Source: Terriglobus sp. TAA 43 | Lineage (GTDB): Bacteria > Acidobacteriota > Terriglobia > Terriglobales > Acidobacteriaceae | NCBI RefSeq assembly: GCF_000800015.1 | Contig: NZ_JUGR01000001.1 | Location: 1,736,001-1,800,000, forward strand | Length of the DNA: 64,000 nt | Direction of reading: 5' to 3' | Shown: one piece after another, positions 55,334-64,000 of the stretch | Layout: each line of letters begins with the position of its first letter | How positions within the stretch are numbered: the first letter of the stretch is position 1 | Notes under the pieces: model-generated | Databases searched by the model: none | Told to the model about the DNA's origin: nothing | The model's input: only the letters and a program-made list of their open reading frames with translations | Translations under genes and position numbers: made by a program

Positions 55334-56879
55334 TGCTTCCGTCCTTTGTCAGAGCCTCGGTTCCATGCTTTTTCAGAATCTCGACCAGCGCGGCTTGATG
55401 AGCGTAGCGGTTGGAAATGTACCAACAAAGCTGCTCGCCAGAACCCTGGCGGAAACGGAACAGCGGCCCCAGATTTCCAAAGGGCAGGTCCTTGCGCCGT
55501 AGAGCAACGTAGGTGCCGTCCTGAGCAATTCCTGTCTGCACGTTTACCAGCATGTTGTCCCAGCTTCGTGCCTGCCGTGCGTCCTGCACGCGTACCGCGC
55601 AATCCGGGGCATGCAATGCGATTACATCGGGTCGTAACGCGCCCACTGCAGATGGCTGAATCAGGTGTTGCGCGAACTCCGCCGTATTCAGGCCCCAAGG
55701 ATCGTAGGCAGTCCAGCGGGAATAGAACGGAATCACGCCGGTCTCACTAATCAGCAGCGTGCCGTGCAGCTCTGGGCGATCCATGTCCCGCGCAAGTGCA
55801 CGGCGCGCTCTCAGATCGCTCTGGTACTCATACGACATGGCCACACCAAAACGTTCTGGACGCGCCAGCGTCACCGCGTAGGCCACCACAATGCACAACG
55901 CAATCGACCGCCGGGATATCTGCAACTGATGCCACATGATGGCCAGCACAGCAGCAGCCACCAGCGGTAGATAGAAATAGAAACGACCATTCCAGTTCTG
56001 GTCCAGACGCATCCGCAGATAGAACAGAGTGGGCACCAGGAACACTGCAATTAGCAACGTGATCACTGGCCGCGTCAAACGCTTCCACACCGCCAGGCAC
56101 AGAACCGCAACACTGAAGATCAGGTAAGGGAAGATCTGCTTGTTGGACGGTTCATAGAGTCCAAGAATCCGATGCGTGTCGGACTTTACGTAGAACGGCA
56201 GTGGAAAGAACAGCCCGAAGTAATGCCAGCGCCACAGGAAGTAGATTAGCCCGGGTATGACGAAAACTCCGGCGTCAATCGCCAGCTTGCGCGCGGTTGG
56301 CTGCTTGAGATACTGGCGGATCAGCAATGGGACGGCAAACACCACACCATCTGGTCGGAAGAGGCATAGCAGCAGCGCTCCAATTGCCAGAGGCACATCG
56401 CGATCTTCCTCGCTGAAGAGCACAAGCAACACTAGTCCAAAGCCAAACGGGAGAACAGAAAAGCCTGTAAGTGCAGACTGTATCTGCGGAAGCAGAGCCA
56501 CACTGCCAATCACGGCAAGACCAGCCAGAAAGCTCCACCGCACCTTTGCCAAGCGCAGCAGAGCCCATGCCAGCCCCGCAGCAGAGAGTACGTTGGCAAC
56601 AGCCGTGGCGATCTCCGCACTCGTACCCAGCTTCATCACCAGCGCAATGTAAAGCATCCACAGAAAGTCCGTCGCACCCTCTGCCGGCGGCCCTGCGGGA
56701 TTGAAGCTGATCAGTCCGTGCTGCGCCAGATTACGGCTGTACGTATGCAGAATCACGGCATCTTCCGCTGGCACCGTCAACAGAGGAAATACTGCTACGA
56801 CCACAAGCATCGCCAGCCCAAGGAGTACGAGTAACCAGAGAGCCCAGCGAGGAAGTGTGCCCGATTGTGTTGGCTGCAT
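55317..56879 (-). CDS. Polytopic membrane protein, GT39/ArnT-like glycosyltransferase type
   Basis: 520 residues from ATG 56879 (MQPTQSGTLPRWALW), chosen over a longer frame. About 10 transmembrane helices occupy residues about 10-370, with PAEDAVILHTYSRNLAQHGLISFNPAGPPAEGATDFLW as the first periplasmic loop (Glu-Asp like the GT-C acidic motif), and a soluble C-terminal region of about 140 residues. This layout fits GT-C enzymes that use polyprenyl-phosphate sugars. The substrate is unknown. The last 17 bp overlap the nei start. Confidence 0.7.
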   Translation of the reverse strand: MQPTQSGTLPRWALWLLVLLGLAMLVVVAVFPLLTVPAEDAVILHTYSRNLAQHGLISFNPAGPPAEGATDFLWMLYIALVMKLGTSAEIATAVANVLSAAGLAWALLRLAKVRWSFLAGLAVIGSVALLPQIQSALTGFSVLPFGFGLVLLVLFSEEDRDVPLAIGALLLCLFRPDGVVFAVPLLIRQYLKQPTARKLAIDAGVFVIPGLIYFLWRWHYFGLFFPLPFYVKSDTHRILGLYEPSNKQIFPYLIFSVAVLCLAVWKRLTRPVITLLIAVFLVPTLFYLRMRLDQNWNGRFYFYLPLVAAAVLAIMWHQLQISRRSIALCIVVAYAVTLARPERFGVAMSYEYQSDLRARRALARDMDRPELHGTLLISETGVIPFYSRWTAYDPWGLNTAEFAQHLIQPSAVGALRPDVIALHAPDCAVRVQDARQARSWDNMLVNVQTGIAQDGTYVALRRKDLPFGNLGPLFRFRQGSGEQLCWYISNRYAHQAALVEILKKHGTEALTKDGSNAGRQ

Positions 56880-57105
56880 TGCGGCAGTATAGCAACCACA
56901 TAAAGCGCGACTGTTGGGTCCAAGCGGCGTTCCACGACAGGTCCCGGGGCCACAAGTCCAACACCAGCAGCCCTGGTGGCAATCACCAGGGCCCACGTTG
57001 CAAAGGTCAACGACTTTTCGCAGGCCAACTAGTCTGTGACGTTATCCAAGTCAATCATCTGAACACACCGCTGCTACCACCGGATGTTCGGGGGCAAAAG
57101 CAAAA

Positions 57106-57131
57106 TGCCGATGGCTTATAAGCCATCGGCA
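57106..57131 (-). terminator. Terminator after the small 56-residue gene
   Basis: TGCCGATGGCTTA and its complement TAAGCCATCGGCA are a perfect 26-bp palindrome with no separate loop (TTATAA centre). On the minus strand it is followed by TTTTGCTTTTG. It lies 25 bp after the stop of the small gene at 57157. Confidence 0.8.
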
Positions 57132-57156
57132 CGTCTACTCCTAGACTTGGTCTTAC

Positions 57157-57327
57157 TTAGTTCCACACATGCTGAATCGGCATTGGTTCAATGCGCAGGA
57201 TCGTATCCGGGCGAACATCATAGAGCTTGCGGGCGAAGTCCCTTGCCTGCTGTTCGTTCTCAAAAATGGTCTTCTCGTGGAGCTTGCCTGCGACGTACTG
57301 CTCGCACTTCCAGATCACTGTATTCAT
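57157..57327 (-). CDS. 56-residue protein of unknown function
   Basis: The ATG at 57327 is preceded by GGGGAGAAGG, an excellent ribosome-binding site; a longer frame upstream is not needed. The product is charged, ends in Trp-Asn and contains the segment FENEQQARDFARKLYDVRPDTILR. No family is recognised. It is well bounded by hairpins on both sides, so it is a separate small gene. Confidence 0.6.
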   Translation of the reverse strand: MNTVIWKCEQYVAGKLHEKTIFENEQQARDFARKLYDVRPDTILRIEPMPIQHVWN

Positions 57328-57707
57328 GGCCTTCTCCCCTTTCCCGGGATAGTCTGCGCTTATATACACGGAGGGCGCTCGATGCGCTGATTGGCTTTCG
57401 AGCGCCCTCTTCGTGTTTCGATTCGCATCGCCGTGCTGTGCGCGGCGGTGTTCGTCACCTGGCTTCCGATACGGTGATTGCAGCACCCCATCTTCTGCCA
57501 AGAATCACGCCGACTGCAGCAGCGCGACTCACACTTATTTAGACACTGGAAACTACGTTTCGACTCGTGTCTTTGTTCCTATTTCTACTGAAATCCGTAG
57601 AAATTTTCGGAGGAGGCCAGGGAACTTGTTTCAGTTCCCCGGCTTCCAGCCTGTTTGCCATTCTCTGCATTCACGCGCAGAGCGCGTCGAGAACAGCACG
57701 AAGTGCT
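57328..57707. other. Spacer between dnaK and the small gene, with a hairpin
   Basis: 380 bp. GAGGGCGCTCG (57371-57381) pairs with CGAGCGCCCTC (57399-57409) across a 17-nt loop. It may terminate dnaK or regulate the small gene; the loop-side T-rich tail is on the plus strand. Nothing else is seen in the rest of the spacer. Confidence 0.55.
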
Positions 57708-59618
57708 TTACTTGTTGTCGACATCCACGTACTCGGCATCGATCACGCCCTCTTCCTGCTTGGGCGCTTCGGTGGTGGTTCCCGCAGCGGCAGCAGCGCC
57801 GTCTGTCGGAGCCTCACCAGCCTTGTACATGGCTTCGGCAAGCTTGTGGCTGGCAGCGGTCAGCTTCTCGTTCGCAGCCTTCAGATCAGCCGCAGAAGGC
57901 GTTCCTGCCAGCGTGCTCTTCGCATCGGCCAGTGCAGTTTCCACATCGCCGCGCTCTGCGCCGCTGATCTTGTCACCGTTTTCGCGGAAGGTCTTCTCCA
58001 CGTTGTAGACCATGCTGTCGAGCTGGTTCCGCGCTTCGATTTCGTCGCGCTTCTCCTTATCCTCGCCCGCATGAGCTTCGGCTTCCTTCGCCATCCGCTC
58101 CACCTCTTCCTTGCTCAGACCCGAGCTGGAAGTGATGGTGATCTTCTGGTCCTTGCCAGTGGCATGGTCCTTCGCCGTCACATTCAGAATGCCGTTCGCG
58201 TCGATGTCGAACGTCACTTCAATCTGCGGCACGCCACGCGGTGCGGGAGGAATGCCCGACAGCTTGAACTTGCCCAGCGTACGGTTCTGGCTCGCCAGCG
58301 GACGCTCACCCTGCAGAACGTGAACTTCCACTTCTGTCTGGTTATCCGCAGCCGTCGAGAAGGTCTCGCTCTTCTTCGTCGGGATGGTCGTGTTGCGCGG
58401 GATCATCGGCGTCGCAACCGAACCCATCGTCTCGATAGCCAGGGTCAGCGGCGTCACGTCCAGCAGCAACAGGTCCTTCACTTCACCACCCAGAACGCCA
58501 CCCTGAATCGCCGCACCAATCGCTACAACTTCATCCGGGTTCACGCCCTTGTGCGGTTCCTTACCGAACAGCTCCTTCACAAGCTGCTGGATGCGAGGCA
58601 TACGCGTCTGTCCACCGACGAGAACAACCTCATCCACCTTGGAAGCGTCGATGCCAGCATCAGCCATCGCCTGCTTGCAGGGGCCAACCGACTTCTGCAG
58701 AAGGTCCTCAACCAAGCTCTCGAACTTCGCTCGTGTCAGTTTCTCCACGAGATGCTTCGGTCCTGTCGCGTCTGCCGTGATAAACGGCAGGTTGATCTCC
58801 GTCTCCATGGTTGTGGAGAGCTCGATCTTCGCGCGCTCAGCCGCGTCCTTCAGGCGCTGCAGGGCCATTTCGTTGCCCTTGCCGCGCAGGTCCAGGCCTT
58901 CCTTCTTACGGAACTCATCAATCAGCCAATCCACAAGACGCTGATCGAGGTTGTCACCACCAAGATGCGTGTCGCCGTTGGTGGCCTTCACTTCAATAAC
59001 GCCTTCGCCAACTTCAAGCACTGATACGTCGAACGTACCGCCACCGAAGTCATACACAACGATGGTCTCGTCCTTCTTCTTATCCAGGCCGTAAGCCAGC
59101 GCAGCCGCAGTGGGCTCGTTGACGATACGCTTCACATCCAGACCGGCAATCTTGCCTGCGTCCTTGGTGGCCTGACGCTGTGCGTCGTTGAAGTACGCGG
59201 GAACCGTGATGACGGCTTCCGTCACGCTCTGTCCCAGATAATCTTCAGCAGCCTTCTTCAGCTTCTGCAGAATCATCGCGCTGATTTCCGGCGCGGTATA
59301 TTCCTTGCCCTGTGCATCCACAACAACGTTGTCGCCCTTTGCGACTACCTTGTAGGGAACCATCTTCATCTCTTCATTCACTTCGTTCGGGCGACGGCCC
59401 ATGAAGCGCTTGATGGAGTAAATGGTGTTCTCGGGGTTTGTGATTGCCTGGCGCTTTGCCACCTGACCAACTAGGCGTTCGCCACTCTTCGTAAACGCAA
59501 CGATAGACGGCGTGGTGCGACCGCCTTCTTCATTCGGAATCACCTTCGGCTCGCCGCCTTCCATCACGGCAACGCAGCTGTTAGTGGTTCCAAGGTCAAT
59601 TCCAATGATCTTACCCAT
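57708..59618 (-). CDS. dnaK: Molecular chaperone DnaK (Hsp70)
   Basis: 636 residues. The ATPase domain has [47 protein letters not shown] and LVGGQTRMP, and the C-terminal domain includes the substrate-binding beta-sandwich ([31 protein letters not shown], in part). The tail [13 protein letters not shown] matches the canonical EEVxDAxFEEV-type end. The start has GGAGGAGCAAGAGACCC upstream. It is the main cytosolic Hsp70; grpE is not adjacent and dnaJ is 3.4 kb downstream. Confidence 0.97.
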   Translation of the reverse strand: MGKIIGIDLGTTNSCVAVMEGGEPKVIPNEEGGRTTPSIVAFTKSGERLVGQVAKRQAITNPENTIYSIKRFMGRRPNEVNEEMKMVPYKVVAKGDNVVVDAQGKEYTAPEISAMILQKLKKAAEDYLGQSVTEAVITVPAYFNDAQRQATKDAGKIAGLDVKRIVNEPTAAALAYGLDKKKDETIVVYDFGGGTFDVSVLEVGEGVIEVKATNGDTHLGGDNLDQRLVDWLIDEFRKKEGLDLRGKGNEMALQRLKDAAERAKIELSTTMETEINLPFITADATGPKHLVEKLTRAKFESLVEDLLQKSVGPCKQAMADAGIDASKVDEVVLVGGQTRMPRIQQLVKELFGKEPHKGVNPDEVVAIGAAIQGGVLGGEVKDLLLLDVTPLTLAIETMGSVATPMIPRNTTIPTKKSETFSTAADNQTEVEVHVLQGERPLASQNRTLGKFKLSGIPPAPRGVPQIEVTFDIDANGILNVTAKDHATGKDQKITITSSSGLSKEEVERMAKEAEAHAGEDKEKRDEIEARNQLDSMVYNVEKTFRENGDKISGAERGDVETALADAKSTLAGTPSAADLKAANEKLTAASHKLAEAMYKAGEAPTDGAAAAAGTTTEAPKQEEGVIDAEYVDVDNK

Positions 59619-59883
59619 GGGTCTCTTGCTCCTCCGGCGGCCTCCCGTCAGGGTGCTGGCCGCAATTTCCTGCTCAAACTTAGTATGACGCCGTCTACCT
59701 CAGGCACGTCCAGAATCACATGTGAGTGACTTGCTGTCAATGTATATGATGTCGTAAACCACCTTTTGGTCGCATTTTGCCTCTCCCACCCAAAAATCAG
59801 CAAGAAAACGGTACGAACCCAGGTTCGGGAGGCAAAAAAGCCGACATCGCTGCCGACTGCAAAGTTTTTCGATGCTGAAGGCT
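59619..59883 (-). promoter_or_regulatory. dnaK upstream region with small dyads
   Basis: 265 bp. TCACATGTGA (59716-59725) is a perfect 10-bp palindrome and CGAACC-CA-GGTTCG (59814-59827) another short dyad. On the minus strand TTGACA and weak -10-like sequences lie upstream of dnaK. No CIRCE element or clear sigma-32 promoter is visible, so the control of dnaK is not determined. Confidence 0.4.
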
Positions 59884-60858
59884 CTACTGGGGGGTTGTGC
59901 CAGTAGAAGGAGTTCCGGTTGTCGGAGCCGAAGTAGACGGCGTGCCGCTGGAAGAGTTGGGATCGGTCCCGGTTGGGCTACCCGGAGTTGTCGTTCCCGG
60001 AGGTGACCCAACCCCATTGCCGAAACTGCCAAACGATCCGTTCCCGTTAGCGGCTGGAGTTCCGCCGAAGATGCTCACCCTGGCCTTCAGCAGCTCCACA
60101 CGAGGATCGTAGAGAAACTCCCAGTCCTCGATGTTTTCGGATCCGTTCCACTCCACCAGCCCGTGGCCTTTTCCGTTGCTGCCAACGCCGATGATGGCGC
60201 CCTTGCTGCCCTGAAATGACGTGGCATTGTTGCCACCGAGCGTGGAAGTAACGTCCGTCTGGGAACCGTTCTGCGTACCCGATCCGCCGGTACTTCCCGT
60301 TGTCCCGGTAGCTCCGCTCGTGCCTCCGGTCGCACCGTTCGTGGGATTCGAAGTTCCCAATCCGCCTGTTGCGGTTGGATTGCCCGACGCGGAATTTCCG
60401 CCCAGGTTCGAGACCATGCCAGCGGCGCTGCCCAGATTGCCTGCAGGCATGCCCTGCAGCGGTTCGCCAAAGAAGCCCTTGACTTCTGTTTTAGCTTCGC
60501 CAAAGTGGATCAGACGATAGTCACCACCCGTAATCGGGTCTTTGTATTCCTGCCGCAGATAATGCGCGTTTGTGGAGGTGCCACCCAGGCTCATGCCGCC
60601 GCCCGGTCCCTTCCCCAAAAGCTCGTCGATCGACGTGGGATAACGAGTGTTTTTCTTATAGAAAAGCTGGATAGCCCGGACATACTCCTGGGCGCGGTGT
60701 TCCGATTCCACTTCGCGGTCGCGTTCCAGTTGCTTCGCCACACGCGGCGCAGCCACACCCAACACCAGCAGCAGCAAGAAGCACACCACCACCAACCCCA
60801 ACAGGAGATACCCTTCCTCTCCTTCTGAGTGCTTGCGGACTGGTTTCTGCGTGGTCAT
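59884..60858 (-). CDS. Type II secretion/pilus pseudopilin-like protein
   Basis: 324 residues. The N-terminus EGEEGYLLLGLVVVCFLLLLVLGVAAPRVAKQLERDREVESEHRAQEYVRAI (given in part) is a class III-type hydrophobic helix resembling a prepilin, followed by KKNTRYPTSIDELLGK and a GspG-like core. The C-terminal half is rich in Gly, Ser, Thr and Pro, clearly low complexity, with an interspersed unit (GTTGSTGGSGT, NPTNGATGGTSGATG). A strict prepilin peptidase site is not obvious. It overlaps the PilP-like gene by 4 bp, so it closes the pil operon. Confidence 0.7.
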   Translation of the reverse strand: MTTQKPVRKHSEGEEGYLLLGLVVVCFLLLLVLGVAAPRVAKQLERDREVESEHRAQEYVRAIQLFYKKNTRYPTSIDELLGKGPGGGMSLGGTSTNAHYLRQEYKDPITGGDYRLIHFGEAKTEVKGFFGEPLQGMPAGNLGSAAGMVSNLGGNSASGNPTATGGLGTSNPTNGATGGTSGATGTTGSTGGSGTQNGSQTDVTSTLGGNNATSFQGSKGAIIGVGSNGKGHGLVEWNGSENIEDWEFLYDPRVELLKARVSIFGGTPAANGNGSFGSFGNGVGSPPGTTTPGSPTGTDPNSSSGTPSTSAPTTGTPSTGTTPQ

Positions 60859-61472
60859 TGCATGATGAGTGGAAGGCGCTGCGTGTTGTTGTTGGTCAGG
60901 TCCGTGACTTCGACGTCGTGCGCGGATACTTCCCCAATTTTGTAGCGGCGGCTGACGATATCGCCCTTCCCTGCGATGAAGACGTCCTCGCCCTGCAGCA
61001 GGAAAGCCTGGCGTACACCGTCTGTGCGTGTCGCATTGCCAAAATACCGCAGATTGATGGGCGGTGGAGGCGGCGGTCCCGTATTGACCGGGGCCTGCGG
61101 AACATAGCGCGGTGAGGCGATTGGTTTCGGGATCGCCGCCTGGGCCGTCTCAGATGGCGTTCCCGGAGGCGCAAAGATGTTCCGGCCCTTCCCGGCGTAG
61201 ACCAGCGACTCCGTCAGCAGCATTCCTTCGGGGTGCAATGTGGGATCCAGCTTTGACGGCGTGACGCGCGCCGTGGCCTGCGCCGCCGGACTTACAGCAT
61301 TCGTCGAAACAGGAGGAGCGGTCTGCACCACGGCTGGAGGCGGAGCGGATGGCGCTTCATTGTTGCTGCCACCGACAAAGGTGTACACCAGAGACCCCAC
61401 GGCAAACAGCCCGAAGGCTCCCGCAACAATCAGCTTCTTCTTATCCTCAGTGCCCACCTTCATAGCGCTCAT
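60855..61472 (-). CDS. PilP/GspC-like assembly protein
   Basis: 205 residues. One N-terminal transmembrane helix (about 12-30), a Pro/Ala-rich linker (about 35-115) and a C-terminal HR-domain-like segment (INLRYFGNATRTDGVRQAFLLQGEDVFIAGKGDIV) with a beta-rich end. PilP in type IV pilus systems links the inner membrane to the PilQ secretin. Assignment is by position and architecture. It overlaps both neighbours by 4 bp. Confidence 0.72.
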   Translation of the reverse strand: MSAMKVGTEDKKKLIVAGAFGLFAVGSLVYTFVGGSNNEAPSAPPPAVVQTAPPVSTNAVSPAAQATARVTPSKLDPTLHPEGMLLTESLVYAGKGRNIFAPPGTPSETAQAAIPKPIASPRYVPQAPVNTGPPPPPPINLRYFGNATRTDGVRQAFLLQGEDVFIAGKGDIVSRRYKIGEVSAHDVEVTDLTNNNTQRLPLIMQ

Positions 61473-62110
61473 GGCCGCGCTCCTGCGGTGGTTTGCGCCG
61501 TGGCATACGCGGGCATGGGTTCGCGGATATACGTTCCAATGCGAAGCTGCAGATTCACCAAACCACCCTGCGCGCCCGTCAGTGCCAGGTTCTCAATCAG
61601 GAAGAAGCTCTTGCTGCGCTCCATGGCATTGATGAAGTGCGCCACGGAGACATAGTCGCCAGTCACGGCACCATCAATGCGCAGTTCCGTCACGCCATCC
61701 GTGGACACGGCCTGCACATACGACGCGCGGCTCCAGCGAACATTCGTCTCCTTCGCCAGCGTGCCAATCGCCGCAGCCACATCGGAGTACGCATAAGGCA
61801 GTCGATCCGTATAAAACTTCTGTGCTTCCGTATCCGAAGCCTGCAGCTTGGAATCCACGCCGCGCAGTTTTTCTGCAGCAAGATTTGCCGCGGCCACGCG
61901 CGACTGCTCCACGACGATGGCCTCGCTGCCTTGGACTCCGGTGCTGCCACTGACCATGTACAGCCGCACACCCAGATAAAGGCAGAGCAGTACCAACACA
62001 CCAGCCACGACGAGATGCGCATTCACCGGCGTGGCGATCTTGCGCATGCGTTCGCGCTGCGCATCGTTCAGGTTCACACCCGGCACTGTAATTCCGGAAG
62101 GCAGCTTCAT
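61469..62110 (-). CDS. pilO: PilO-like inner-membrane assembly protein
   Basis: 213 residues: N-terminal transmembrane helix (about 33-53, LVVAGVLVLLCLYLGVRLY), a coiled-coil region (about 65-120) and a small beta-domain (LRIDGAVTGDYVSVAHFINAMERSKSFFLIENLALTGA). This matches PilO, which dimerises with PilN in the pilus inner-membrane platform. Overlaps both pilN and the PilP-like gene by 4 bp. Confidence 0.8.
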   Translation of the reverse strand: MKLPSGITVPGVNLNDAQRERMRKIATPVNAHLVVAGVLVLLCLYLGVRLYMVSGSTGVQGSEAIVVEQSRVAAANLAAEKLRGVDSKLQASDTEAQKFYTDRLPYAYSDVAAAIGTLAKETNVRWSRASYVQAVSTDGVTELRIDGAVTGDYVSVAHFINAMERSKSFFLIENLALTGAQGGLVNLQLRIGTYIREPMPAYATAQTTAGARP

Positions 62111-62838
62111 GGCTTCTTCACCTCCGGCTTGGTCTTGGCCGCGGTCTTGTCGTCGGCCTCATCGTCGTCCTTCTCTGCGGTCTTTTCACGAACACGCGGC
62201 TGCAGCGGGTTATAGCCGGAGACAATCTCAAATTCCACACCGGAGATAGCTGGCAGACCGTTCACGCCGGTCACCACCGCAGCAGGTTGCGGCAATCCGT
62301 TCGCTCCCATCGTCGAAGCGTTCCGCTGCGCTGTCTGCTGCGCTTCGCCCGCCAGACGCGGCGCGATGAACCGATGTGACTTCTCCAGATTGCGCACCAG
62401 TTGCACCGTATTCTCACGCTGCCCAAGAACACGCATGCGGATCGTCACTTCACCCGACGGCGCCAGTACCGGCTCAATGGACGACACCTGCACACCCTCG
62501 GGCAGCACGTCCTCCAGATCCATCAGCACTGCCGTCCACGAAAAACTCTTGCGCTGAAACAACGTGTTCAGGAACTGATTACGGCTCAACGTGGCGGCGT
62601 TCACTGGCTGCCGCAAACGAGCTTCATTCGCATTGCGCTCTCTCTGCAGCTTCTGCTCCTGCGTCTGCAGTGCCTTCAGTTCTTTCTGCTGCTGCCGCGC
62701 CTTCGACGACTGCGAATACAGCCAAACGCCCAACGCAAGCGCCAGCACTGCAAGTGCTCCAATGGCAATGCGAAGCTGCTTCAGCAGCCGATCCAGCTCT
62801 ATATAAGGCCGGGTTGCGAGATTAATCGAGACGCGCAC
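62107..62838 (-). CDS. pilN: PilN-like inner-membrane assembly protein
   Basis: 243 residues. Short cytoplasmic tail (INLATRPYIELDRLLKQL, a PilN hallmark that binds PilM), one transmembrane helix (about 25-45) and a periplasmic coiled-coil plus beta-domain (VLMDLEDVLPEGVQVSSIEPVLAPSGEVTIRMRVLG). The C-terminal KTAEKDDDEADDKTAAKTKPEVKKP is charged and repetitive. It follows pilM by 1 bp and overlaps pilO by 4 bp. Confidence 0.85.
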   Translation of the reverse strand: MRVSINLATRPYIELDRLLKQLRIAIGALAVLALALGVWLYSQSSKARQQQKELKALQTQEQKLQRERNANEARLRQPVNAATLSRNQFLNTLFQRKSFSWTAVLMDLEDVLPEGVQVSSIEPVLAPSGEVTIRMRVLGQRENTVQLVRNLEKSHRFIAPRLAGEAQQTAQRNASTMGANGLPQPAAVVTGVNGLPAISGVEFEIVSGYNPLQPRVREKTAEKDDDEADDKTAAKTKPEVKKP

Positions 62839-62839
62839 G

Positions 62840-63889
62840 TTAGCCTTTCAGCGCTCCTCGTAAACCCGCCAGCAGTCCGTGGGCGATTGGTGTAGCCGAC
62901 AACAAATCTGCCGACGTCAGCACCTCTTCCGCGCGCAAACCGGTCTCGGCCAGCATCGCTTCCAACGCTGCAGGCGACAGCGTCCCAGCCGTCAATACAG
63001 TCTCCGGCGCAACATTCAACGAATCTTCAAAATAAGCCGCGGCCACACTTACAGCCTGAAGCAATTCCAACTCCACACGCGACGGATCGTCAGTCCTGGC
63101 CAGCACACTCGCCTGCACCATCTCTGCCACGGCCACTTCGCTTGCCTCGCCCTGCATCAGCTCGTCATGAATCGCCACGTTCGCGGGTTCCTGAGACACG
63201 ATGGCAGCCGCTTCGGCCATGGCGTCCGTCTTCAACTCCAGCGTACGGTGCAGCAGAATCTCTCCCCGGCGCAGAATGGCCGTCGTCACGGCATATTCGC
63301 TGCCGTTCACCAGCAAGGACGCGGACTGCGCAACATCGTCAATCGCCGCCGCAACGGCAAGCGTGCTGGGCAACACGGCACCCGGCTCAAACCCCGCCTC
63401 GCGCACCACGGACTCATACTCCGCCAGCACCTCGTTCGGAATAGCCACCACCAGAACCTGCAGGACCATCGAATACCGGCTCATCACCTGCCAGCTCACC
63501 TGCGCCAGCTCCGGGTTGAACGGCAGCAGCTTGGCCAGCCGGAAACGCATCACAGCCAGCGCCTCTTCTGCCTTCGAAGGCAGCTCGTCAAAATCCAGCA
63601 ACAGTACGCGCACAGCAGTATCCGGCACGATCACCGTCACATCGCGCCCTTTGCTCACTTGTACGGCGTTCAACACCTTGCGTAGCGCCGCAATCACTGC
63701 AATGCGGTCCACCACGTTGCCCACCCTTAGCGACGGCACCAGCGCGCCAACCGGCAGCGTAGCCGAGGCAACCTGCGCCAGCAGTCCCGCGGTATCCGGA
63801 GACGAGGCCGCATACACGCCCTCAGGGCGAACCTCTACGGCCACGCGGGGGCGCACCTGCATCGTCGATTTCGGAAGAACGGAAGGCAT
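62840..63889 (-). CDS. pilM: PilM-like cytoplasmic assembly ATPase-fold protein
   Basis: 349 residues. The FtsA/actin-like fold of PilM is suggested by VRPRVAVEVRPEGVYAASSP at the N-terminus, VTVIVPDTAVRVLLLDFDELPSKAEEALAVMRFRLAKLLPF (in part) and the SLLVNGSEYAVTTAILRRGEILLHRTLELK stretch. Strict nucleotide-binding loops are weak, as often in this clade. PilM binds the PilN tail and links pilus assembly to cytoplasmic ATPases. First gene of the operon seen here; the upstream end of the window may hold more pil genes. Confidence 0.8.
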   Translation of the reverse strand: MPSVLPKSTMQVRPRVAVEVRPEGVYAASSPDTAGLLAQVASATLPVGALVPSLRVGNVVDRIAVIAALRKVLNAVQVSKGRDVTVIVPDTAVRVLLLDFDELPSKAEEALAVMRFRLAKLLPFNPELAQVSWQVMSRYSMVLQVLVVAIPNEVLAEYESVVREAGFEPGAVLPSTLAVAAAIDDVAQSASLLVNGSEYAVTTAILRRGEILLHRTLELKTDAMAEAAAIVSQEPANVAIHDELMQGEASEVAVAEMVQASVLARTDDPSRVELELLQAVSVAAAYFEDSLNVAPETVLTAGTLSPAALEAMLAETGLRAEEVLTSADLLSATPIAHGLLAGLRGALKG

Positions 63890-64000
63890 ACTTCGGAGCT
63901 AATCCAGACTACATGCTTGAGACGGGATTTGCGCCCGTCCGATAGCACGGACACGACCTAAGCAGTCCCATGATGGGAGATTTCAATCACTTGGGAGGCC
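63890..64000. other. Window end upstream of pilM
   Basis: 111 bp with no gene. GACGGG (63921-63926) and CCCGTC (63934-63939) form a short hairpin around ATTTGCG, possibly a terminator of an upstream minus-strand gene. Nothing else is seen. Confidence 0.35.

Noticed and set aside
57567-59024. 485-residue plus-strand open frame opposite dnaK
   Set aside because: Antisense shadow of dnaK; no plausible ribosome-binding site or homology pattern.

Overview
The window is a gene-dense chromosomal segment of roughly 58-60% GC (judged by eye). It most likely comes from an acidobacterium of the Acidobacteriaceae (Terriglobus/Granulicella/Edaphobacter type). The basis is a large Oar-like TonB-dependent receptor with an N-terminal carboxypeptidase-regulatory domain, an F1Fo-ATPase operon with two b-type subunits and an enlarged gamma subunit, a PilM-N-O-P-like cluster, and gene families common in that group (DUF2264, GH1 and GH13 enzymes, patatin/Omp85 fusion). 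The genus is an inference; there is no rRNA to test it. There are no CRISPR arrays, prophages, recognisable transposases or rRNA genes. One tRNA, tRNA-Ile2(CAU), is present.

Layout. 0-11 kb: secreted esterase, YceI protein, patatin-type outer-membrane phospholipase, YraN, two small envelope proteins and a very large GH13-family protein. 11-17.8 kb: tRNA-Ile2, a lipoprotein, a gmhB-fabG-GNAT group, an XRE regulator, a rhomboid protease, a WalJ-like metallohydrolase and a MaoC hydratase. 17.9-23.8 kb: purine nucleoside phosphorylase and uridine kinase, a probable ornithine-lipid pair (olsB-olsA), DUF2062, pncB, and a membrane-protein/XRE pair preceded by a 34-bp dyad. 23.8-27 kb: a 50-residue membrane protein, Tat-exported GH1 beta-glucosidase and a DUF2264 protein. 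27-32.2 kb: a deoxyhypusine-synthase homologue, a receiver/Hpt pair, a small membrane protein, an MDR-type dehydrogenase and a CPA2 antiporter. 32.2-33.2 kb: an AT-richer patch with two unrecognised genes. 33.3-42.3 kb: MFS_3 transporter, sucA, a metallophosphoesterase and the TonB receptor. 42.4-44.6 kb: a VOC protein and a double-retropepsin protein. 44.7-51.5 kb: the atp operon (atpF'-atpF-atpH-atpA-small protein-atpG-atpD-atpC, minus strand). 51.7-59.6 kb: a glycosyltransferase, then a minus-strand run dnaK - small protein - membrane glycosyltransferase-like - nei-like - dnaJ. 59.9-63.9 kb: pilM-pilN-pilO-pilP-like-pseudopilin operon.

Functionally the window is mostly housekeeping (ATP synthesis, TCA cycle, nucleotide and NAD salvage, chaperones, DNA repair) plus envelope biology (ornithine lipids, outer-membrane receptor, type IV pilus/T2S-like assembly, proteases, glycan enzymes). 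I see no complete defence or mobile system. The best leads for new biology are structural oddities in known families: a signal-peptide-bearing ATPase b subunit, an inserted gamma subunit with an extra membrane/coiled-coil gene in the atp operon, a bacterial deoxyhypusine synthase, a two-aspartate double retropepsin, and a WalJ with an acidic insertion. Several strong inverted repeats in intergenic DNA add to these: a nested concentric dyad at 1863-1927, a 34-bp operator-like dyad at 23081-23114 and a 19-bp perfect inverted repeat at 37761-37811.
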